A stretch of 11,126 nucleotides of DNA from Baffinella frigidus. Lineage: Eukaryota; Cryptophyceae; Cryptomonadales; Baffinellaceae. Below the pieces are notes generated by a model. That model was given only the letters and a program-made list of their open reading frames with translations. It had not been told where the DNA came from and did not search any database. How positions within the stretch are numbered: position 1 is the first letter of the stretch; each line of letters begins with the position of its first letter. A program made the position numbers and the translations under genes. Location: contig MU647053.1 of NCBI GenBank assembly GCA_026770585.1, positions 43,867 through 54,992 on the forward strand. The letters run 5' to 3'. Positions 6,283 through 11,126 of the stretch are shown here, in pieces.

Positions 6283-6331
6283 CATCTCTCTCTCCCTCTC
6301 CCTCTCCCTCCCCCCCCCCCTCCCCCCCCCC
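6283..6331. repeat. CT-rich low-complexity tract
   Basis: CTCTCTCTCC and CCTCTCCCTC blocks run into two cytosine runs of 10 and 9. Reading frames across it are low-complexity by-products. Confidence 0.9.
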
Positions 6332-6396
6332 GATCACACCACACCGTTGAAGGTGGGGGGACGGAGACGCGAGGGTGGTGGTGGTGGTTGCGAGAG

Positions 6397-6515
6397 TACA
6401 GGGGTACCTCGCTCAGAAGAACCCGCCCCCCCCCCTAGGACCACCATGAGGCCCTTTGCATAGGCCTGTAGGGTCCTAGGTGGGGTTGGTTTCTTTTGAG
6501 CGAGGTACCTCTGCA
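6397..6515 (-). mobile_element. Family B element, copy 4
   Basis: The 115-bp element at 6399-6513 has ends CAGGGGTACCTCGCTCAGAA and TTTTGAGCGAGGTACCTCTG. It is more diverged than copies 1-3 but has the same palindromic plan and the same orientation as copy 3. The left flank is TA and the right flank is CA. Confidence 0.85.
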
Positions 6516-6545
6516 CACAGAGCACTACACAGCATACTGCTGCAC

Positions 6546-6719
6546 TACAGGGGTACCTCGGCTACAAGAACACCCTTGCTCGAGGGTCGGTCGGTCGTCG
6601 TTTTCTTAAAGTTAAGAAAACAGGATGAGAATCCGGTCGGTGCCTTTTTCTTGATATTAAGAAAACGCAGGGGTTAGATCCGGTGCGTTTTCTTTTCTTG
6701 TAACCGAGGTACCCCTGTA
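6546..6719. mobile_element. Family B-related element with different interior (170 bp)
   Basis: Perfect TA flanks (6546-6547 and 6718-6719) enclose ends CAGGGGTACCTCGGCTACAA and TTGTAACCGAGGTACCCCTG. These ends are family B at the outer 13 bases and then differ. The interior lacks the CCTAGG module and instead has a perfect hairpin, GTTTTCTTAA, AG loop, TTAAGAAAAC (about 6599-6620), and two more AAGAAAA/TTTTCTT stretches with CCGGTCGGTGC and ATCCGGTGCG. It shows that the B termini travel with unrelated cargo. Confidence 0.85.
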
Positions 6720-6769
6720 CTGTTGGGTCCTAGGAGGAGGCACTTTCTTGTGAGCGAGGTACCCCTGTA
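6720..6769 (-). mobile_element. Family B element, half copy
   Basis: GGGTCCTAGGAGGAGGCACT through TTTCTTGTGAGCGAGGTACCC and CTGTA is only one arm of a B element; the other arm is missing. It starts right after the TA of the previous element and is followed within three bases by a family A copy. Confidence 0.8.
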
Positions 6770-6771
6770 GT

Positions 6772-6875
6772 TATCCCTTAAGTGCCCAGTAGGTTCATAC
6801 GCCCTACGGTAGGGTCCTAGGACCAGCCTAGGACTTCAGGCCCCCAAATTTGGAGGCCTGGGCACTTAAGGGATA
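6772..6875 (-). mobile_element. Family A element, copy 5 (GGCC-hairpin subfamily)
   Basis: A 104-bp copy with ends TATCCCTTAAGTGCCCAG and CTGGGCACTTAAGGGATA, which are perfect complements. GTGCCC/GGGCAC is a matched change from GTGGCC/GGCCAC in other copies. The hairpin at 6838-6859 matches that of copy 4. The good terminal match suggests a young or conversion-homogenised copy. Confidence 0.9.
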
Positions 6876-6950
6876 TTGCCTCTTGGCCCATGTCACCCGG
6901 TTCTCTCAAGCTATGCCCTTTAGCACAGGTCACCCAGTGGGCATAGAACT

Positions 6951-7002
6951 GTCCTATGGCCACACGGTAGGGCGCATGAGCCTACTGGCCACTGAAGGGA
7001 TA
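6951..7002 (+). mobile_element. Family A element, half copy
   Basis: GGTAGGGCGCATGAGCCTAC and TGGCCACTGAAGGGATA form the right half of family A with no left end. The terminal TA (7001-7002) is also the start of the following copy. Confidence 0.75.
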
Positions 7003-7100
7003 TCCTCTCAGCACAGGCTCATCCGCCCTACCGTATGGCCATAGAACCTGCCTAGAACCTCTTGGCTGTCAAATTTGACCGCCTGGCCACTTAAGGGATA
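7001..7100 (-). mobile_element. Family A element, copy 6 (degenerate left end)
   Basis: The right end GGCCACTTAAGGGATA and the hairpin TGTCAAATTTGACCG region are clear. The left end TATCCTCTCAGCACAGGCTC is poorly matched and resembles the neighbouring host segment, suggesting gene conversion or recombination at that end. Internal CCTAGAACC replaces CCTAGGACC. Confidence 0.75.
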
Positions 7101-7310
7101 TCCTCTTGGCAAAAGTCACCCGGTGCTCCAACGGATGCAGTCCATCTAAACAATTTGTACTAGAATCTTATCCATTGCCCTGAATTCCAACCGGAATTTC
7201 GCCTTGATTTGAAGGCGAAAAAGACCTCGGCCGCTGCTAAGTGCACAGGTCACCCGGTGCTCCCAAGCTCCTCGGCATCCAAGTCCAGCAACCGCTCTTC
7301 TGCCTCCATG

Positions 7311-7415
7311 TATCCCTTAAGTGGCCAGGCCGTCAAATTTGCAGGCCAAGAGGTCCTAGGCAGGTCCTAGGGCCCTACGGTAGGGTGTATGAGCCTACTG
7401 GCCACTTAAGGCATT
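7311..7415 (+). mobile_element. Family A element, copy 7
   Basis: TATCCCTTAAGTGGCCAGGC starts it and GGCCACTTAAGGCATT ends it, so the last bases (GGGATA expected) have mutated. The hairpin at 7328-7347 carries a two-base change that breaks the palindrome. CCCTACGGTAGGG is intact. Confidence 0.85.
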
Positions 7416-7860
7416 AGAGCATTCCTACAGATTCCTACCCACACAGCGAACTTCGAAGGGATTTTGAATAACCCCTAAGCGATAAGACCCAGGACCCTAC
7501 GGTAGGCCTCTGCACGCAACTCTCCTCGCCCGTACTGTAGAGTGCACGTGGCCTCTCTCTAGGTCCTGCTGAGACACAGCTTCGGTGGGGCTGCTCACAT
7601 GCCGGCCGAGATGGCAGTAACAAAGGTCTCTCTCTCGCAAAATCGTCAAATCGCTCCAGACTCGTAGGTCGCGGGAATACAGTGTATTACACCAGCCTTA
7701 GTCAATAAGCGTCAACACGCACCGTGGGTTGCTGCGTCTTGTTTCGAGGGCGGCTCGTGCCACAGTTCCTCAGGCTAGGGTGCCTTATTCTACATGCTAA
7801 CATACCTCATGCTACATGCTACAATAGTTACTCGGCATTCAGGGCATCCCCCGCCTTACG
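7416..7860. other. Gene-poor stretch with one foldback
   Basis: The only structure seen is a ~79-nt foldback at 7490-7568: CAGGACC pairs with GGTCCTG, AGGCC with GGCCT, and ACTCT with AGAGT, with CCTACGGTAGG in one arm. The remainder has small TACATGCTA reiterations near 7790-7830 and no convincing reading frame. Confidence 0.5.
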
Positions 7861-7960
7861 GTCCTACGGTAGGGCCGTAGGGTCCCACGGTAGGGATGTT
7901 CCTAGGGGCTTAGGACCACCTTAGGGGCGGTGCGTGTCCTGAATTTCGAGTAACCCCTGA
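7860..7960 (+). repeat. CCTACGGTAGGG motifs leading into family D copy 4
   Basis: Two palindromic motifs, CCTACGGTAGGGC (about 7864) and CCCACGGTAGGG (about 7884), precede CCTAGGGGCTTAGGACCACC and TTAGGGGCGGTGCGTGTCCT, then TTTCGAGTAACCCC. This is a diverged D repeat covering both halves. A shorter relative lies at 10140-10190. Confidence 0.55.
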
Positions 7961-7974
7961 TACAGTGCCGCACG

Positions 7975-8140
7975 CCTCGTCCCCTCACGCGACCCGACCC
8001 AGGAGGCCTCGCACGTGGTGAGGTGGCTATGCGCCTTAGGTTACGAGCCTCATCACCCAGGCTCATAACCTAAGACCTACTGTTGCTGGGGTGAGTGCGG
8101 AGGCTGTAAGGTAGGGCGGGTGTGGGTATGAGGGGACCTC
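7975..8140. repeat. Long imperfect foldback with strong apical hairpin
   Basis: The apex is CTTAGGTTACGAGCCT (8035-8050), an 8-nt loop, then AGGCTCATAACCTAAG (8059-8074): a 16-bp stem with one mismatch. Outer parts such as GTCCCCTCA (7979-7987) and TGAGGGGAC (8129-8137), and GCCTCGCAC with GTGCGGAGGC, extend pairing over about 165 nt. A further hairpin, CTCCGACA/TGTCGGAG (8138-8180), follows. No coding frame. Confidence 0.65.
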
Positions 8141-8322
8141 CGACACTGGTTAGGTTCCCCTCCCACCCACAATGTCGGAGTTCCCCCCCTGCCCACAGCG
8201 GTCAGTCCTTTCTACGGAAGGGCGTGTCGTTGGCATATGTTGGGAGAAATTAAAACCTAAAGGACCTGAAGGGGGTTTTGGGTTTGGGGGGAGCGGCTCT
8301 ACGGGAGCTGGGAGAGCTTGGA

Positions 8323-8394
8323 TCCGAGACTACACTTTCGAAGGCAGACCTCGGATGCTCAGCCGAGGTCGGCTTTCCAAAGTCTGGTCTCGGA
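8323..8394. repeat. 72-nt two-tier hairpin
   Basis: The inner stem is GACCTCGG (8347-8354), loop ATGCTCAG, then CCGAGGTC (8363-8370). The outer stem TCCGAGAC (8323-8330) pairs with GTCTCGGA (8387-8394), with partly paired sequence between. The size and shape resemble a small-RNA precursor, but a foldback transposon remnant is equally possible. Confidence 0.6.
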
Positions 8395-8433
8395 GCGACT
8401 ATAGTACCTCTGGAGTGCAGTCTCTGGAGCGAC

Positions 8434-8537
8434 TATCCCTTAAGTGACCAACGGGCGAATGATCGCCCGTGGAAGCCCTAGGCAGGTCCTAGGGCCCTAC
8501 GGTAGGGAGTATGAGCCTACTGGTCACTTGAGGGATA
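8434..8537 (+). mobile_element. Family A element, copy 8 (ACGGG-hairpin subfamily)
   Basis: A 104-bp copy with ends TATCCCTTAAGTGACCA and TGGTCACTTGAGGGATA. The hairpin ACGGGCGAATGATCGCCCGT (8451-8470) has an 8-bp perfect stem. It is the closest relative of copy 2, more than 8 kb away. The flanking GGAGCGAC occurs at about 8392 and again at 8427, so the insertion is within a short duplication. Confidence 0.9.
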
Positions 8538-8675
8538 GTAAATCTGCACAGAGGTGCTACAACCCGGATTGTAGTCTATGCAGAAACTACTACCCGTCTC
8601 ATCTTACCCCCCAATACGTACCTTCCCCCCCCCCTTCCAAACTCTATACCCAGAACCCCAGAACCCTAGTAGGTT

Positions 8676-8701
8676 CTGTCCCCGAAGGGCTTCGGGGACA
8701 G
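8676..8701. repeat. Perfect 12-bp hairpin
   Basis: CTGTCCCCGAAG, a GG loop, then CTTCGGGGACAG. The stem is perfect and G/C-rich. There is no T-run after it, so a bacterial-type terminator is not implied. Confidence 0.7.
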
Positions 8702-8704
8702 GTC

Positions 8705-8787
8705 GGACTCTTTGAACCCCCCCCAGAGGACTGGCAGAAACTACAGACCTCGGGGGACATGTTGGACTCTTTGAACCCCCCCCAGAG
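8705..8787 (+). repeat. 24-bp direct repeats
   Basis: GGACTCTTTGAACCCCCCCC plus AGAG occurs at 8705-8728 and 8764-8787, offset by 59 bp. GCAGAAACTA also occurs twice (about 8580 and 8734). Together they suggest a local duplication. Confidence 0.8.
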
Positions 8788-8835
8788 AAGGCTTAGTTGC
8801 GGAATCCAGCCTCCTTCCGCCTCTTGATCACCTGA

Positions 8836-9081
8836 TGGGGTTGGTTTGGGGTTCAGGGTTTAGGGTTTAGGGTTTGGGGTTCGGGGTTTGGGGTTTGGGG
8901 TTTGGGTTTTAGGGTTTAGGGTTTAGGGTATAGGGTATAGGGTTTAGGGTTTTGGGTTTAGGGTTTAGGGTTTAGGGTTTAGGGCATGGGGTTTAGGGTA
9001 CAGGGTTTAGAGTTTTGGGCTGAGGGTTTCGGGTTTAGGTTTCTGGGGTTTCGGGTTTAGAGTTAAGACGGGGGGGGGGGG
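8836..9081. repeat. Telomere-like array, G-rich strand, with poly-G end
   Basis: Many GGGTTTA units mix with GGGGTTT, GGGTATA, GGGTTTC and GGGTTCA variants to about 9066, then a 12-G run (9070-9081). The strand polarity is opposite to the arrays at 2791-3050 and 5570-5650. Shorter pieces lie at 9131-9160, 9239-9262, 9363-9380 and 9723-9741. It lies in the interior of the window, so it is an interstitial array. Confidence 0.95.
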
Positions 9082-9375
9082 AGGTGGTTGCGTATTGGGG
9101 GGTAAGTTGAGAAGGGGGGGAATCAGGATGTAGGGTGTAGGGTGTAGGGTTTAGGGGTTACGTCCTCGATCAGGGGCCTGCGGTTGTTGAGGGTGCCTCA
9201 ACAACCGCCCGGCACGGTCAAATCGATTCGCTTGGGGCAGGGTTTAGGGGTTAGAGTTTAGGGGGGAACGTCTTCGATAGGAGAACGGCGGACGTTGAGG
9301 GAGCCTTTGCCGTTGACGAGATTTGGCTTTGGGGAGGGATGAGAGGAGAAAGGGGGTGGGGTTGGGGTTTAGGGT

Positions 9376-9459
9376 TTAGGAGAGTACATGTTCGATCGGG
9401 GGGCGGCGGTTGTTGAGGGAGCCTTTCCCGTTGAGGACGTTGAGCTTGGGGGGCTTCAT
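9376..9459 (-). pseudogene. 27-codon reading frame, module 3
   Basis: It starts MKPPKLNVLNGKGSLN and ends in a TAA that lies within the CCTAAACCC telomere-like spacer. It has exactly the length of its relative at 9737-9820. Upstream the same frame stays open and reads EEATKSTK shortly before the methionine, so the methionine may not be the true start. A terminal exon or a decayed duplicate is more likely than a free 27-residue protein. Confidence 0.3.
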
Positions 9460-9528
9460 TTTGTAAAGTAAGTGGCAAGACAACTTGGTGGATTTGGTAG
9501 CCTCCTCGTCACAGCAAAGGCTCCACAA

Positions 9529-9608
9529 AAAGGCTTTAGTAAAGGCTTTACAGGCTTTATGAGTGGACAGAGGCGGAGCGCGGATGAGTGGACAGAGGCG
9601 GAGCGCGA
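9529..9608 (+). repeat. AGGCTTTA triplet and two 25-bp tandem units
   Basis: AGGCTTTA occurs three times between 9529 and 9560. Then the 25-bp unit ATGAGTGGACAGAGGCGGAG plus CGCGG (9559-9583) is repeated at 9584-9608. The insertion interrupts the module between copies 3 and 4 and shifts its reading frame. Confidence 0.85.
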
Positions 9609-9736
9609 GGGGCCAACGTGCTCCGACACAGCCTGGGTGGGGGTAGGTTGCGTGTGAAGAGGGAGGGAGTACGTCTTCGGCGGGCGGCTTTGGGGACGGA
9701 TGAGAAAAGAATGGGCGGGGGTTAAGGGGTTAGGGT

Positions 9737-9820
9737 TTAGGAGAGTCCGTCTTCGATCGGGGGCCGGCGGACGTTGAGGGTGTCTTTGCCATTGAGAACG
9801 TTCAGCTTGGGGGGCTTCAT
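9737..9820 (-). pseudogene. 27-codon reading frame, module 5
   Basis: MKPPKLNVLNGKDTLNV... ends RRPPIEDGLS and a TAA located in the CCTAAACCC spacer. Against 9376-9459 it differs at 12 nucleotides, five of them synonymous. A longer in-frame stretch, 9737-9991, reads through from the adjacent module in a different frame, which argues against a single ancestral protein spanning both. Confidence 0.3.
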
Positions 9821-10027
9821 TTTGTCAGGTAAGTGGCAAGGTGACTTGGTGGATTTGGTAGCCTCCTCGTGACCCACGCGAACGTGCTCAGACACAGCCT
9901 GGGTGGGTGTAGGTTGCGAGTGTAGAGGGAGGGAGTACGTCTTCGATGGGCGGGCGGCGGATGTTGAGGGAGCCTTTCCCGTTGAGGACATGGTTGTAGC
10001 ACGGCTCGCACAGCCGCCACCTGCGTC

Positions 10028-10135
10028 GACGTTTGGCGTCAGCGTCTTGACAGAGATTGATCATTTATTACCTAACAACCAGCGTCAGCGCCGCACATGA
10101 TATATCTTGACAACGTTTGGCGTCAGTGTCCAAAA
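10028..10135 (+). repeat. GTTTGGCGTCAGYGTC direct repeats and family H copy 3
   Basis: CGTTTGGCGTCAGCGTC (10028-10044) and GTTTGGCGTCAGTGTC (10114-10129) flank ACCTAACAACCAGCGTCAGC and GCCGCACATG (about 10071-10099), the 3' part of family H (5953-5983). TTGACGCTGGCGG at about 10260 is a related inverted piece. No gene called. Confidence 0.6.
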
Positions 10136-10493
10136 TGAATAGCCCTACCGTAGGAACCTAAGGTGGTGTGTGTCCTGGATTTCGAGAGACAGGTTGTTGA
10201 GGGAGCCTTTGGTTGCCAACCGTCGGAGTTCCCCTCCTACATACACTGGCCCCTGTAGGTTGACGCTGGCGGTTGGCGGCAGTGTCTGCAACTTGGTCGG
10301 AGACACGGACGCCAAACGGTGTTGCCAGGTTGGTCGCATGGTCTCTCGCCTGACACCACGTTGGTTTCACGGTGTCTCAGCCGAACCCTCGCATACCTCA
10401 GGAGCCACTTCCCGGGAAGTGGACACGCAGGACACGCATGGTATGCAGATGATGGTTTCGAGTTGAGGGTGCAGGGCACGCAAGGTGTACGGC

Positions 10494-10549
10494 TGAGGGT
10501 TGAGGGTTGAGAGTTGAGGGTTGAGGGTTTGGGGTTGAGGGTTGAGATT

Positions 10550-10623
<74 letters not shown>

Positions 10624-10630
10624 GGTTTAG
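10494..10630. repeat. TTGAGGG heptamer array
   Basis: About 19 GAGGGTT units, with the segment from 10551 to 10627 almost uninterrupted; a few units vary (GAGAGTT, TTTGGGG). It passes into TTAGGGTTCAGGGTTTAGGG at 10634-10655. TTGAGGG differs from TTTAGGG by one base and keeps the 7-bp period. Confidence 0.95.
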
Positions 10631-10717
10631 GAATTAGGGTTCAGGGTTTAGGGTTCATGATTGATGGGGTTTAAGGTTTGGGAATCACCCCCGGAAGGTC
10701 TCCCAGTCCTCCCCTCC

Positions 10718-10833
10718 CGCGCTCAGAGCGTCCGTGATCTGCGCACAGGTTATGAGCGTTCAGGGCTTCTTAGCTACAATCACAAACGAGACCGACTCGT
10801 AAGGCTTAAGCAGAGGCGGACGCTCTCAGCGCG
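10718..10833. repeat. Foldback with 17-bp arms
   Basis: CGCGCTCAGAGCGTCCG (10718-10734) pairs with CGGACGCTCTCAGCGCG (10817-10833) with one mismatch. The interior contains GCTTCTTAGC and a short GAGACCGACTCG pairing. An 88-codon frame (10661-10927, first ATG at 10664) runs across it. It is protein-like in composition but has no recognised domain. Confidence 0.6.
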
Positions 10834-10941
10834 CCACTCGAGAATGCGTGAGCTCCCAATTCAAAACCGCTTTGCACACATGTTTCGTAATTTTCGGGGG
10901 GTTGGTCACGTTCCTCACATAAATTGATGGGTGGTGTCCTC

Positions 10942-11090
10942 AATCCTGGTACAACCCCTTACAACCCCGCGTGTAGATAGGGTGCTCCAGCATTCTCGAT
11001 TGGAAGGCCTCTCTCTCTCTCGGGAAACAGGGGGGGGTTGTACCACGCGAAACTCGGCGTATTTCCTCTTCTCGGTTGTACCAGAATCGT
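10942..11090. repeat. TGGTACAACC inverted repeats
   Basis: AATCCTGGTACAACCCC (10942-10958) is mirrored by GGGGTTGTACCA (11034-11045) and, alternatively, by GGTTGTACCAGAATC (11074-11088). The same AATCCTGGTACA occurs at 1045-1056 and a diverged inverse at 726-735. These look like ends of a small element family. 10928-11126 has no other feature apart from a (CT)n tract near 11010. Confidence 0.5.
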
Positions 11091-11126
11091 CTGGATGGAC
11101 ACATCATCGAAGGCCCCGGTGGCTGC

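Larger units (their letters stand above)
6880..7268 (+). repeat. Repeated host segment between A copies (CTCTTGGC / GTCACCCGG units)
   Basis: CTCTTGGCCCATGTCACCCG (about 6880), CTCTTGGCAAAAGTCACCCG (about 7104), CACAGGTCACCCAGTGGGC (about 6923) and CACAGGTCACCCGGTGCTCC (about 7243) are variants of one segment, two followed by CAAGCT. In two cases they lie just after the GGGATA end of an A element. Tandem duplication of a segment containing an A element would explain this. A hairpin TTCGCCTT, GATTTG loop, AAGGCGAA (7198-7219) lies in the same interval. Confidence 0.6.
9161..10220 (-). repeat. Array of degenerate modules encoding a NGKGSLN-RRPPIED peptide
   Basis: Seven modules recur, marked on the plus strand by GTCTTCGAT...GTTGAGGGAGCCTTT: about 9162, 9270, 9388, 9673 (internal deletion), 9749, 9939 and a scrap at 10190. 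On the minus strand they read GTLNNRRPLIED, NGKGSLNVRRSPIEDVPP, NGKGSLNNRRPPIEHVLS, (deleted) PAEDVLPP, NGKDTLNVRRPPIEDGLS, NGKGSLNIRRPPIEDVLP and TKGSLNN. Modules 2, 3 and 5 run directly into CCTAAAC telomere-like spacer DNA; 4 and 6 continue to ATYPHPGCV or ATYTHPGCV. The peptide family is not recognised. Frame changes between modules show the array is not one intact gene now. Confidence 0.65.

Noticed and set aside
8676-8701. Bacterial-type intrinsic terminator
   Set aside because: The stem is perfect but no T-run follows, and the window is eukaryotic in character.
8444-8827. 127-codon plus-strand frame containing CYNPDCSLC (C-x4-C-x2-C)
   Set aside because: It starts inside a family A element and runs over a perfect hairpin and duplicated 24-bp segments. 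The cysteine spacing alone is too weak to call a zinc-binding protein.
9820-9840. CAGGTAAGT at 9826-9834 as a plus-strand splice donor
   Set aside because: It is a perfect donor string, but the sister module has AAAGTAAGT, and the codon-position pattern favours the minus strand, where this stretch is open reading frame.
10661-10927. 88-codon plus-strand frame
   Set aside because: The composition is protein-like, but it begins within telomere-like repeat and its middle is a foldback with 17-bp complementary arms. No domain or splice support was seen.
1-11126. CRISPR array, rRNA, complete tRNA, LTR retrotransposon or transposase gene
   Set aside because: No regularly spaced direct repeats with unique spacers, no rRNA core motifs, no full cloverleaf, no long direct terminal repeats and no transposase or reverse transcriptase motifs were found on either strand.

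Overview
This window looks like a piece of a repeat-dense eukaryotic nuclear genome. The evidence is a pyrimidine-tract splice acceptor, GTGAGT/GTGAAC donors, a tRNA A-box fragment, arrays of the plant/alga-type telomere heptamer (CCCTAAA/TTTAGGG) and dozens of short non-autonomous inverted-repeat elements. No bacterial-style operon, Shine-Dalgarno spacing, rRNA or complete tRNA is visible. TTTAGGG-type telomeres occur in plants and many algae and protists (green algae, chromerids and dinoflagellates among them), so a large-genome alga or related protist fits. The species cannot be fixed from the sequence alone.

Layout. 1-1340 is a nest of short elements: two copies of a ~104-bp TA-flanked family ('A'), three copies of another repeat ('D', one split by an insertion), a 5' tRNA-like fragment, and several inverted-repeat units. 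1340-1716 holds a direct repeat and a trace of telomere repeat. 1717-2593 carries the only convincing gene signal: three short plus-strand exons whose splice phases agree and that end in a stop codon, read as the 3' end of a protein gene. 2611-3373 is a large element with long inverted termini that encloses an interstitial telomere-like array. 3373-5010 has a second family ('B', ~117 bp, almost fully palindromic), a degenerate tandem array, a GA/GT microsatellite and a 204-bp TA-flanked element ('C'). 5009-5660 has abutting B and A copies and a CCCCAAA array. 6067-7415 is a dense cluster with five B-type and five A-type copies or halves. 7416-8830 contains several long foldback hairpins, another D copy and another A copy. 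8836-9260 is G-strand telomere-like DNA. 9160-10220 is an array of degenerate modules encoding, on the minus strand, a recurring ~20-residue peptide and separated by telomere-like spacers. 10494-10630 is a TTGAGGG array, followed by foldbacks to the end.

No transposase, reverse transcriptase or other autonomous element gene was recognised, so the A, B, C and related elements are presumably mobilised in trans. The most unusual points are: (i) family A keeps a hairpin at a fixed position while its sequence is exchanged between subfamilies; (ii) unrelated element families share the same CCTAGG / CCTACNGTAGG module; (iii) a 27-codon minus-strand reading frame occurs twice at identical length, and its stop codon is supplied by the adjacent telomere-like repeat.
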